The translations under genes and the position numbers were made by a program. The notes beneath the pieces were generated by a model. The model saw only the letters and a list, made by a program, of their open reading frames with translations. It did no database searches and had not been told where the DNA came from. Of a stretch of DNA of 64,000 bases, positions 1 through 7,408 are shown piece after piece. How positions within the stretch are numbered: position 1 is the first letter of the stretch; each line of letters begins with the position of its first letter. The stretch covers positions 62,001-126,000 of the forward strand of contig NZ_QPIJ01000003.1 of the NCBI RefSeq assembly GCF_003336665.1. Reading direction: 5' to 3'. This DNA comes from Vreelandella rituensis. Lineage in GTDB: Bacteria; Pseudomonadota; Gammaproteobacteria; Pseudomonadales; Halomonadaceae.

Positions 1-1
1 C

Positions 2-67
2 CTGCTACGCAACGGAATCTTCTCCGCGCTGCTGATGGCGCTAGGCGCCAATGTCATGCTGAGCTAG
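2..67 (+). CDS. C-terminal end of a membrane protein (partial)
   Basis: Reading from base 2 gives 21 residues ending at TAG 65-67. They are mostly hydrophobic with an Arg-Asn near the start (LLRNGIFSALLMALGANVML), which looks like a last transmembrane helix. The gene begins left of the window. In known bigR-type sulfide-detoxification operons a TauE/SafE or YeeE-type transporter lies beside the persulfide dioxygenase gene, so such a transporter would fit the sulfur genes beyond the inserted element. That identity is only inferred from context; 21 residues cannot prove a family. Confidence 0.35.
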   Translation: MLRNGIFSALLMALGANVMLS

Positions 68-211
68 GCAAGCATTAGGATGGGCTCCTCTCCTTATCAA
101 AAAGCGCGTAATACCTCTTCCTGAGTCGCGTAGCGCGAAGGAAGGGGATACAAGCGCGGCATCCGAGAGGACGCCTTGTGTTCTTACACAAATGATACTA
201 GGCCGTAAGTC

Positions 212-1324
212 ATGAAAGCCGAACGCGCCTACAAGTACCGCTTCTACCCGACGCCCGAGCAGGAAATCCTGCTGGCGTGGACGTTTGGGTGCGTGCGGTT
301 TGTCTGGAACGCGGTGCTGCGCTATCGCACCGATGCGTTCTATCAACGTCAGGAAAAGATCGGTTACAACGACGCCAGCGCTTTCCTGACCCAGCTGAAA
401 AAGCAGCCTGACACCGCGTTCCTGGCCGAGGTCAGTTCGGTGCCCTTGCAGCAATGCCTGCGCCATCAACAATCGGCCTTCAAGCACTTCTTTGCCAAGC
501 GCGCACGATACCCGCGATTCAAGTCAAAGAAGCAGCGGCAGTCTGCCACCTTTGCCAGTTCGGCGTTTGCGTATCGCAACGGCCAGGTCACGCTGGCCAA
601 GTGCCAGGAACCCCTCAGCATCCGCTGGAGCCGCGTGCTTCCGTCAGCCCCCAGCACCGTTACCGTGTCCCAAGACCGCGCCGGTCGCTATTTCATTAGC
701 TGCCTGTGCAAGGTCGAAACCCTATCGCTCGGCGTGGTGCCGAAGATGGTGGGGATTGATCTTGGCTTGAAAGACCTATTTGTCACCAGTGACGGCAAAC
801 GGGTCAACAACCCCCGCCATACGGCGCGTCATGCGCGTAAGCTGGCGCGGGCACAGCGCCAGCTATCACGGAAGCAAAAAGGCTCCAACAACCGCGCCAA
901 GGCGCGGCGTACGGTGGCTCGGCGCCACGCGAAAATCGCCGATGCCCGGCTTGACCACCTACACAAACTCACCCGGCAGATCGTCAACGAGAACCAAGTG
1001 ATCTGTGCTGAAAGCCTCGCGGTGAAGAACATGGTCAAGAACCGGCATCTGGCGAAAGCCATCAGCGATGTGGGCTGGGGGGAGCTGGTGCGCCAGCTCG
1101 ACTACAAAGCAGAATGGGCGGGGTGTCAGTTCGTCCAGATCGACCGCTGGTATCCTAGCTCGAAACGCTGTCATGGCTGCGGGTTTGTACTGGAATCCCT
1201 GTCGCTCGATGTTCGCATCTGGGACTGCCCCGGCTGCGGCACCCAAGGCATCGACCGCGATGTGAATGCAGCCCGTAACATTCTACAAGCCGGCACCGCG
1301 CTGTTAGCCGGTGCTGAGAGTTGA
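212..1324 (+). CDS. tnpB: TnpB, RNA-guided endonuclease of IS605-group element (copy A)
   Basis: A 370-residue TnpB/OrfB protein (IS1341 type). It has the N-terminal helix-turn-helix/OrfB region (AYKYRFYPTPEQE at the start) and a RuvC-like core with GIDLGLKDLF (Asp near residue 185), CAESLAVKN (Glu) and DRDVNAARN (Asp near 350). A four-cysteine zinc finger CHGCG...CPGCG lies between the last two motifs. Characterised TnpBs cut DNA guided by an RNA made from the element's right end, and help keep the element at its donor site. ATG 212 follows a short leader inside the left end. All catalytic motifs are intact, so it could be active. It differs from copy B by scattered substitutions only. Confidence 0.93.
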   Translation: MKAERAYKYRFYPTPEQEILLAWTFGCVRFVWNAVLRYRTDAFYQRQEKIGYNDASAFLTQLKKQPDTAFLAEVSSVPLQQCLRHQQSAFKHFFAKRARYPRFKSKKQRQSATFASSAFAYRNGQVTLAKCQEPLSIRWSRVLPSAPSTVTVSQDRAGRYFISCLCKVETLSLGVVPKMVGIDLGLKDLFVTSDGKRVNNPRHTARHARKLARAQRQLSRKQKGSNNRAKARRTVARRHAKIADARLDHLHKLTRQIVNENQVICAESLAVKNMVKNRHLAKAISDVGWGELVRQLDYKAEWAGCQFVQIDRWYPSSKRCHGCGFVLESLSLDVRIWDCPGCGTQGIDRDVNAARNILQAGTALLAGAES

Positions 1325-1489
1325 AGCACTACCGAGGGGCACTCGGAAATGTACGCCTGTGGAGTTTGTGTAAGACCGGCAATGCCAAGGCATTGAGGCG
1401 ACGGACAGCGAAGCAGGAACCAGGAAGGCGACGACCTGGGAATCCCCTTCCGCAAGCGCGTCAGCGCTGAAGGTGGGGGAGGATGTCAA
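1325..1489 (+). ncRNA. Candidate omegaRNA scaffold of copy A
   Basis: The 165 bases between the tnpB stop and the right end have no ORF but are almost identical in all three copies in the window, including the copy that has lost most of tnpB. They contain several short complementary blocks (for example CGAGGGGCACTCGG, GGCAATGCCAAGGCATT and CCTTCCGC...TGAAGG). In characterised TnpB systems this region, with the 3' end of tnpB, forms the guide RNA scaffold and the flanking host bases form the guide. Here the guide would begin at 1490 with ATAAACCCACCC. Transcription is inferred, not shown. Confidence 0.6.
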
Positions 1490-1745
1490 ATAAACCCACC
1501 CTATTTCAGCCATAGCTGTGATTAACTTCCCTATTATAGCCTTATGGTCTATCTTTATAGCATAATTTTGAAAAACATAAGCAACGGCCACCCAACTCAA
1601 GACGTCCTGTGCTGATTAGGGAAGTCGTTACAAAACCAGTGACGCGCATGGCATAACCATTCCAGAAGCCTGGTACATGATGGTCTTTTAGAGGGCGGTC
1701 AGTTTCATCTCTTTTTTACCCCGTTTCCATTCTCAGGAGGCCCAT

Positions 1746-2654
1746 ATGCAAACGTTTTCGCTATCTCGCAGCACCGCCGCTGACCAGCCGGATGTTGCCG
1801 GTTTTTTCGACCCACGCACCTCTAGTGTGCAGTACATCGTCAGCGATCCGGCCACACGCCAGTGCGCGATTATCGACCCGGTGCTGGATTATGATGAGAA
1901 GTCTGGCGCCACCGCCACGCATCATGCAGACGAGCTGCTGGCCTACGTCAAAGCGCAAGGCTTCGAGGTGCAGTGGATTTTGGACACCCACCCGCACGCT
2001 GATCACTTCTCTGCTGCACACTACCTGCAAGAGAAAACCGGTGCGCCCACCGCGATCGGCAAATACGTCACTGACGTTCAAGAGCTTTGGAAAGACATCT
2101 ATCACTGGCCGGATTTCCCCACCGATGGCCGTCAGTGGGATCAGCTGTTTGCTGACGGCGATACGTTCAAGGTAGGTGAGATTGATGCTCGCGTGATGTT
2201 TTCGCCGGGACATACGCTGGCATCGATCACCTACGTGATTGGCGATGCGGCGTTTGTTCATGACACGATTTTCCAGCCGGACTTCGGCACCGCCCGGGCC
2301 GACTTTCCCGGTGGCAACGCTAAAACGTTGTGGAACTCCATTCAGGCGATTCTTGCGCTACCCGAGGACACACGCCTTTTCACCGGCCACGACTACATGC
2401 CCAATGACCGTGAGCCCCAGTGGGAAAGTACGGTGAAGCAGCAAAAGGCGGGGAACCCGCACTTGGCGGGCATGGATGAAGCTGACTTTATCGCTTTGCG
2501 CAACGAGCGTGACCGCGAATTGCCGATGCCCAAGCTGATTCTGCATGCGTTGCAGATCAATACCCGCGGCGGTCGCTTGCCGGAACCGGAAGCCAACGGC
2601 CGCCGCTACTTGAAAATCCCTCTTGACGCGCTGGAAGGCGCCGCCTGGGATTGA
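1746..2654 (+). CDS. MBL-fold persulfide dioxygenase-like protein
   Basis: A 302-residue metallo-beta-lactamase-fold protein. The metal motif THPHADH gives H82, H84, D86 and H87. FSPGHT, the aspartate in the HDTIFQPDFGTARADFPGG stretch and TGHDY supply further ligands of the ETHE1/PDO group. The C-terminal NTRGGRLPEPEANGRRYLKIP matches the usual tail of such proteins. They oxidise glutathione persulfide to sulfite and GSH with a mononuclear iron. A strong Shine-Dalgarno AGGAGG lies 7 nt before ATG 1746. The next gene encodes a DUF442 protein; in the BLH proteins of Xylella and Agrobacterium the same two domains are one chain, which supports the assignment. The 256 bp upstream (1490-1745) is AT-rich and holds no convincing ORF, and presumably the promoter. 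Confidence 0.85.
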   Translation: MQTFSLSRSTAADQPDVAGFFDPRTSSVQYIVSDPATRQCAIIDPVLDYDEKSGATATHHADELLAYVKAQGFEVQWILDTHPHADHFSAAHYLQEKTGAPTAIGKYVTDVQELWKDIYHWPDFPTDGRQWDQLFADGDTFKVGEIDARVMFSPGHTLASITYVIGDAAFVHDTIFQPDFGTARADFPGGNAKTLWNSIQAILALPEDTRLFTGHDYMPNDREPQWESTVKQQKAGNPHLAGMDEADFIALRNERDRELPMPKLILHALQINTRGGRLPEPEANGRRYLKIPLDALEGAAWD

Positions 2655-2666
2655 TAGGCCTTGGTG

Positions 2667-2690
2667 CGCCGCCTCGCTGGCGGCGTTTTT
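2667..2690 (+). terminator. Rho-independent terminator after the MBL gene
   Basis: A perfect 7-bp GC stem (CGCCGCC/GGCGGCG) with loop TCGCT is followed by five T. It begins 13 bp after the MBL stop codon and precedes the DUF442 gene, so it may reduce transcription of the downstream genes rather than end the unit fully. Confidence 0.8.
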
Positions 2691-2726
2691 ACGTTCGCGT
2701 GCGCTGTTACTCACAGGAAATGTCCC

Positions 2727-3164
2727 ATGAAAATTCACGAGCTTGAGCCCGGCTTTGCGATTAGTGAAGCAGTAACGCCAAAAGACCTTAACGAGGTTGC
2801 CGAACGCGGCTTTAAATCGGTCATTTGTAACCGCCGTCCCGGCGAGGCCGACGACTTTCCAGACGCTCAGGCCTTGCGCGCTAAAGCTGCCAAGCTTGGC
2901 ATTGAATGGCGCTGCATCCCGGTCTCTCCCGGTGAGTATAGCGATGCCGATATCGCCGCCTTTGGTCAAGCAATGGACCATCTCCCCACGCCGATTTTGG
3001 CCTTCTGCCGCAGTGGCAAACGCGCAGTGCACCTTTGGGCACATGCCAAAAGTCAGGCACCTAGCTGCGACATTCCGCGACTACTCGCTTCAGCACGTGC
3101 TGCAGGGCATGACATTGAGGAGCACCGCAACAGGTTAGAAAACACAACCGACCGCAGCGTGTGA
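2727..3164 (+). CDS. TIGR01244/DUF442 family sulfurtransferase- or phosphatase-like protein
   Basis: 145 residues from ATG 2727, chosen because ACAGGAAA lies about 9 nt upstream; a longer frame open from 2661 lacks such a site. The fold is the dual-specificity-phosphatase/rhodanese-like DUF442 type, with active-site loop FCRSGKRA near residue 95 carrying the nucleophilic cysteine and arginine. In BLH fusion proteins this domain passes sulfane sulfur in step with the persulfide dioxygenase. Here the two are separate neighbouring genes. The stop overlaps the start region of the SulP gene, suggesting one transcript. Confidence 0.82.
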   Translation: MKIHELEPGFAISEAVTPKDLNEVAERGFKSVICNRRPGEADDFPDAQALRAKAAKLGIEWRCIPVSPGEYSDADIAAFGQAMDHLPTPILAFCRSGKRAVHLWAHAKSQAPSCDIPRLLASARAAGHDIEEHRNRLENTTDRSV

Positions 3165-3172
3165 GACATAAC

Positions 3173-4936
3173 ATGCAAATAAGACGCTACTTACCTATTT
3201 TACAATGGCTGCCGCATTACGGACGTAAACCACTGGTCAGTGATTTACTCGCAGCGTTGATCGTGACCGTCATGCTGATTCCTCAATCACTGGCCTACGC
3301 GATGCTGGCGGGCCTACCCCCGGAAGTGGGTCTTTACGCCAGTATCGCACCGTTAGTCATTTATACCTTGTTTGGCACAAGCCGTACTCTCGCCGTAGGC
3401 CCTGTTGCAGTCGTCTCACTTATGACTGCCGCAGCCATTGGCAACATAGCAACGCCGGGTTCTTCCGAGTACATAGCAGCGGCTCTCATATTGGCGCTGT
3501 TATCAGGAGCCATACTGGTCTTGATGGGCCTCGCAAGGCTGGGATTTCTGGCCAACTTTCTCAGCCATCCGGTCATTTCTGGATTTATCACCGCATCAGG
3601 TCTCATCATTGCCGCCAGCCAGACAAAACACATTCTTGGCATCGAAGGAAGCGGACACACACTGATAGCGTTAGGCCAAAGCATGGCGGCCAATATTAAC
3701 CAACTTAACTTACCGACTCTGGCAATTGGTGTAAGCGTACTTGCCTTCCTTTATGTCACGCGTCGCTGGTTAAAAAGACTACTTATCTCTCTCGGAACGC
3801 CAGCTCGAGCGGCAGACATGCTGACCAAAGCGGCTCCAATACTCGCCGTTGCAATAACAACCTACGCTACTTGGGCATTTGGATTAAATCATCAGGGCGT
3901 TGCCGTTGTCGGTGACATCCCTTCTGGCTTTCCGCCACTTACACTACCTGGCGGTGATAGTGGTATTTGGCAAGAACTGTTTCTCGCCGCACTCTTGATC
4001 AGTATCGTTGGATTTGTAGAATCCGTGTCTGTAGGACAAACGCTGGCAGCGAAACGTCGCCAACAAATTGATCCAAATCAGGAGCTAATTGGCTTAGGCA
4101 CTGCTAACATCGCATCATCTTTTACAGGCGGCATGCCCGTCACCGGTGGTTTCTCGCGTTCGGTGGTTAACTTCGAAGCCGGTGCAGAAACGCCTGCTGC
4201 GGGTGCCTTTACAGCTGTCGGGATAATGCTGGCTACTCTTTTCTTCACACCTTTCATTGCCTACCTTCCCATCGCTACCTTGGCGGCCACGATTATCATC
4301 GCAGTGCTATCCTTAGTGGACTTCGGCACGATCCAGCGTACTTGGCAATACTCGCGTAGCGATTTTAGCGCCATGCTGGCAACGATCATCGTAACGCTTG
4401 GCGTTGGCGTTGAGAGTGGCATTATAGCTGGCGTGAGCCTCTCATTAGCGCTTCATCTTTATCGTACTAGCCGTCCGCATAGTGCCGTGGTGGGTCGTGT
4501 TCCGGGTAGCGAGCATTTTCGTAATGTGAAACGACACGCCGTGGAAACCGATCCTCACCTTGTGATTCTACGAATAGATGAGAGCCTTTACTTTGCCAAT
4601 GCCCGCTATCTGGAAAATACCGTTACCGCGATAGCTGCAGGGCAACCGCCTCTTCGGCACGTAGTTATCGCATGCCAGGCCGTTAATGTCATTGATGCCT
4701 CAGCTCTGGAAAGCCTAGAAGCCATCAACGCACGCCTTCACGATATGGGTACAACGTTGCACTTGGCCGAAGTAAAGGGACCGGTAATGGATCGACTTAA
4801 AAAAACAGCGTTTATCAATGAATTAACAGGACAAATATTTCTAAGTACTTATGATGCCTGGCAGGCCCTGCATACCACGGATGATCACAATACCCAGAAA
4901 CAGCGTTATGTAACCCAACCTTCGTCATCACCTTGA
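3173..4936 (+). CDS. SulP family inorganic anion transporter (sulfate/bicarbonate type), first copy
   Basis: A polytopic SLC26/SulP transporter of 587 residues from ATG 3173; a GTG at 3161 in frame overlaps the preceding stop. ATG 3173 is preferred because it lines up with the start of the paralogue at 12406. The N-terminal half has the SulP signature (VTVMLIPQSLAYAMLAGLPP, then GTSRTLAVGPVA and SHPVISGF), and the C-terminal part from about residue 435 is a STAS domain (VNVIDASALESLEAIN). It probably moves sulfate, sulfite or another anion across the inner membrane. Following persulfide-oxidation genes, export or exchange of sulfite/sulfate is plausible. By eye its base usage is more AT-rich than the paralogue, which hints at separate ancestry. 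Confidence 0.88.
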   Translation: MQIRRYLPILQWLPHYGRKPLVSDLLAALIVTVMLIPQSLAYAMLAGLPPEVGLYASIAPLVIYTLFGTSRTLAVGPVAVVSLMTAAAIGNIATPGSSEYIAAALILALLSGAILVLMGLARLGFLANFLSHPVISGFITASGLIIAASQTKHILGIEGSGHTLIALGQSMAANINQLNLPTLAIGVSVLAFLYVTRRWLKRLLISLGTPARAADMLTKAAPILAVAITTYATWAFGLNHQGVAVVGDIPSGFPPLTLPGGDSGIWQELFLAALLISIVGFVESVSVGQTLAAKRRQQIDPNQELIGLGTANIASSFTGGMPVTGGFSRSVVNFEAGAETPAAGAFTAVGIMLATLFFTPFIAYLPIATLAATIIIAVLSLVDFGTIQRTWQYSRSDFSAMLATIIVTLGVGVESGIIAGVSLSLALHLYRTSRPHSAVVGRVPGSEHFRNVKRHAVETDPHLVILRIDESLYFANARYLENTVTAIAAGQPPLRHVVIACQAVNVIDASALESLEAINARLHDMGTTLHLAEVKGPVMDRLKKTAFINELTGQIFLSTYDAWQALHTTDDHNTQKQRYVTQPSSSP

Positions 4937-4963
4937 AACGACATGCTAGGTGTTTGGTCCCGG

Positions 4964-5128
4964 TTGACATCCTCCCCCACCTTCAGCGCTAGCGCGCTTG
5001 TGGAAGGGGATTCCCTGGTCGTTACCTCCCAGGTTCCTGCTTCGCTGTCCGTCGCCTCAATGCCTTGGCATTGCCGGTCTTACACAAACTCCACAGGCGT
5101 AACTTCCCGAGTGCCCCTCGGTAGTGCT
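4964..5128 (-). ncRNA. Candidate omegaRNA scaffold of copy B
   Basis: The right-end non-coding part of copy B matches that of copy A except for a few bases, for example around the CGGGAAGTTACGCC stretch. The host bases past the end, which would be the guide, read CCGGGACCAAACACC on the minus strand and differ from the other copies. The function is inferred from characterised TnpB elements. Confidence 0.6.
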
Positions 5129-6241
5129 TCAACTCTCAGCACCGGCTAACAGCGCGGTGCCGGCTTGTAGGATGTTGCGGGCGGCATTGACGTCGCGGTC
5201 GATGCCTTGGGTGCCGCAGTCCGGACAGTCCCAGGTGCGAACATTGAGCGGCAGGGATTCGACGACAAACCCGCAGCCATGGCAGCGCTTGCTGCTGGGG
5301 TACCAGCGGTCGATCTGGACGAACTGGCGCCCCGCCCATTCCGCCTTGTAGTCGAGCTGGCGCACCAGCTCCCCCCAGCCCACATCGCTGATGGCTTTCG
5401 CCAGAGACCGGTTCTTGACCCTGTTTTTCACCGCGAGGCTTTCAGCACAGATCACTTGGTTCTCGTTGATGATCTGCCGGGTGAGTTTATGAAGGTGGTC
5501 AAGCCGGGCATCGGCGATTTTCGCGTGGCGCCTGGCCACTTTCCGCTTGGCTTTCGCCCGATTGTTCGAGCCTTTTTGCTTACGGCTCAGTTGCCGTTGC
5601 GCCCGCGCCAATTTGCGTGCGTGACGCGCCGGATGGCGGGGGTTATTGACGCGCTTGCCGTCACTGGTCACGAACAGGTCTTTCAGCCCGAGATCGATAC
5701 CCACCATCTTGGGGGTAATGGACAGTGATTCGGCGTCCACTTTGCACAGGCAGCTAATGAAATAGCGACCGGCGCGGTCTTGGGACACGGTAACGGTGCT
5801 GGGGGCTGACGGAAGCACGCGGCTCCAGCGGATGCTGAGGGGGTCCTGGCACTTGGCCAGCGTGATCTGGCCGTTGCGATACGCAAACGCCGAACTGGCA
5901 AAGGTGGCGGACTGCCGCTGCTTCTTTGACTTGAAACGCGGGTATCGTGCGTGCTTGGCAAAGAAGTGCTTGAAGGCCGATTGCTGATGGCGCAGGCATT
6001 GCTGCAAGGGCACCGAACTGACCTCGGCCAGGAACGCGGTGTCAGGCTGCTTTTTCAGCTGGGTCAGGAAAGCGCTGGCATCGTTGTAGCCGACCTTTTC
6101 CTGACGCTGATAGAACGCATCGGTGCGATAGCGCAGCACTGCGTTCCAGACAAACCGCACGCACCCAAACGTCCGCGCCAGCAGGATTTCCTGCTCGGGC
6201 GTGGGGTAGAATCGGGATTTGTAGGCGCGTTCGGCTTTCAT
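5129..6241 (-). CDS. tnpB: TnpB, RNA-guided endonuclease of IS605-group element (copy B)
   Basis: 370 residues, collinear with copy A and differing by perhaps two dozen substitutions (for example AESLSITPKM in place of ETLSLGVVPKM). The RuvC motifs GIDLGLKDLF, CAESLAVKN and DRDVNAARN and the zinc finger CHGCG...CPDCG are intact, so the nuclease may be functional. The mixture of silent and amino-acid changes means the two copies are not a very recent duplication. No TnpA gene accompanies it. Confidence 0.93.
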   Translation of the reverse strand: MKAERAYKSRFYPTPEQEILLARTFGCVRFVWNAVLRYRTDAFYQRQEKVGYNDASAFLTQLKKQPDTAFLAEVSSVPLQQCLRHQQSAFKHFFAKHARYPRFKSKKQRQSATFASSAFAYRNGQITLAKCQDPLSIRWSRVLPSAPSTVTVSQDRAGRYFISCLCKVDAESLSITPKMVGIDLGLKDLFVTSDGKRVNNPRHPARHARKLARAQRQLSRKQKGSNNRAKAKRKVARRHAKIADARLDHLHKLTRQIINENQVICAESLAVKNRVKNRSLAKAISDVGWGELVRQLDYKAEWAGRQFVQIDRWYPSSKRCHGCGFVVESLPLNVRTWDCPDCGTQGIDRDVNAARNILQAGTALLAGAES

Positions 6242-6328
6242 GGCTTACAGCTTAGTATCATTTGCGTAAGAACACAAGGCGTCCTCTCGGATGCCGCGCT
6301 TGTATCCCCTTCCTTCGCGCTACGCGAC

Positions 6329-6466
6329 TCAGGAAGAGGTATTACACGCTTTTAGATAATATACTGCCCAAAGCGAAAGCTGAACGATAGCAGACGCCAG
6401 GAAAGCAGCAGCGGAGAAGAGCAGACGAAATTTTGGGATTTTACGGCTTTTGATACTGCTGAGCAT
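6329..6466 (-). pseudogene. Small membrane-protein ORF interrupted by copy B
   Basis: ATG 6466 follows GGAGGAA closely. The ORF reads MLSSIKSRKIPKFRLLF then a hydrophobic helix (SAAAFLASAIVQLSLWAVYYL) and enters the element end at 6354, stopping at 6329-6331 inside it, for 45 residues. Joining the flanks of copy B restores a frame that runs on into 4963 and below, so the original protein was probably longer. It overlaps the end of the ORF at 6441-6620 by 26 bp, as in a two-gene unit. Family unknown. Confidence 0.4.
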
Positions 6467-6620
6467 TTCCTCCGAGTTGTATTTTCTCTAAGCTCTGCCG
6501 GTCGTAGCTAATGTTAGACACAACGCCGGTAGCAAGCACGATATCAAACTTCGCTTGTATTGCTAGCATCCCGCAAACGACGAGGAGAACGATCAGCAGC
6601 ACATTTTTAAAGACACTCAC
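6441..6620 (-). CDS. Small single-pass membrane protein, unknown
   Basis: 59 residues from GTG 6620: a short basic start, a strong hydrophobic helix at about residues 7-21 (VLLIVLLVVCGMLAI), then a polar tail of about 35 residues ending QQYQKP. The profile fits an N-in anchor with a small periplasmic tail, or a signal peptide with a Cys at residue 16. The ribosome site before the GTG is weak, so expression is uncertain. The next ORF (6466 leftwards) overlaps its 3' end. I do not recognise the family. Confidence 0.4.
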   Translation of the reverse strand: MSVFKNVLLIVLLVVCGMLAIQAKFDIVLATGVVSNISYDRQSLEKIQLGGNAQQYQKP

Positions 6621-6703
6621 CCCATCTCGGCGGACCCAAACGGTACCACCGGGAAAGACAAGTGCCTTCCTTCAGTCTTAATGCCGTTCCTTTGGGACAA
6701 GGT

Positions 6704-7408
6704 TCAGAACAGTGCGACTTCTTCGGCAGTAAGCTCGCGCCATTCGCCGGGTTCCAGTGAAGGGTCCAGCACCAAGGGGCCGATTGACTCGCGATGCAGC
6801 GCTTCCACGTGGTTGCCCAGAGCTGCAAACATGCGTTTTACCTGATGATAACGGCCTTCAGTGATGGTCAGGCGTGCCTGAGTGGGCGTCAACATTTCAA
6901 GGGTAGCCGGGTGCGTGAGCTCTTCTTCACCATCCAGCATTAATCCTTCGCTAACCCGGGCAATGGCCTCTTCCGCCTGCTTTCCTTCCAGGGGTTGCGC
7001 CAGACTCGCCAAATACACTTTGCCACAACGCTTTTTGGGGGCACTGACCCGATGCGACCAGTGACCGTCGTCGGTCAATAACAACAGGCCGGTAGTGTCT
7101 ACATCCAGGCGGCCAACCGATTGCAAGCGTTCCACTTTGGGTAGATCGATCAACTCCACTACTCGTGGGTACAACCCTCGCCGTGCCGTGCATTCCACGC
7201 CTTCCGGCTTGTTTATCATCAGATAACGCAGACCGACCAACTCGAGCGACACACCATTCCAAGTGACCTTGTCCTGCTCAAGGTCAAGCTGTAACGCACT
7301 TTGCTTGGTCACTTCACCATTGACGGTGACTTCTTCACGTTTGAGCGCTCGCTTGGCCAGGCTGCGGGTCAATTCCGTGGTTTCGCTCAAAAAACGATCC
7401 AGACGCAT
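6704..7408 (-). CDS. rsuA: 16S rRNA pseudouridine synthase, RsuA family
   Basis: 234 residues: an N-terminal S4 RNA-binding domain (MRLDRFLSETTELTRSLAKR, residues 1-60) and a pseudouridine synthase domain with the catalytic motif GRLDVDTTGLLLLTDDG (Asp near residue 102) and late motif EGRYHQVKRMFAALGNHV. RsuA converts U516 of 16S rRNA to pseudouridine; sister families (RluF, RluE) share these motifs, and RsuA fits best on length. Its ATG overlaps the TGA of the upstream amidase gene by one base (TGATG), so the two are translationally coupled. Confidence 0.88.
   Translation of the reverse strand: MRLDRFLSETTELTRSLAKRALKREEVTVNGEVTKQSALQLDLEQDKVTWNGVSLELVGLRYLMINKPEGVECTARRGLYPRVVELIDLPKVERLQSVGRLDVDTTGLLLLTDDGHWSHRVSAPKKRCGKVYLASLAQPLEGKQAEEAIARVSEGLMLDGEEELTHPATLEMLTPTQARLTITEGRYHQVKRMFAALGNHVEALHRESIGPLVLDPSLEPGEWRELTAEEVALF

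Larger units (their letters stand above)
99..1489 (+). mobile_element. IS605-group element with tnpB only, copy A
   Basis: The element is about 1391 bp, with ends set by comparison with the copy at 4964-6354. The common sequence starts just after TTATC (94-98) and stops at GGATGTCAA (1481-1489). The left end holds an imperfect hairpin (CTTCC...GGAAG, about 118-145). The right end holds a hairpin with CCTTC/GAAGG arms just before GGTGGGGGAGG. There are no terminal inverted repeats and no target duplication, as expected for the IS200/IS605 family. No tnpA (Y1 transposase) is present, so movement would need TnpA supplied in trans. Confidence 0.85.
4964..6354 (-). mobile_element. IS605-group element with tnpB only, copy B
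   Basis: Same length (about 1391 bp) and nearly the same sequence as copy A, in opposite orientation. On the minus strand it starts after TTATC (complement of 6355-6359) and ends with GTCAA (complement of 4964-4968). With copy A it encloses the MBL/DUF442/SulP genes. It lies inside a tiny ORF whose start is at 6466, so its arrival disrupted that ORF. Confidence 0.85.

Noticed and set aside
99..6354. Classical composite transposon with active transposase
   Set aside because: Neither copy encodes a TnpA transposase, and IS605-group elements do not mobilise by paired inverted ends like class I composites. Only inversion or passive carriage is supported.
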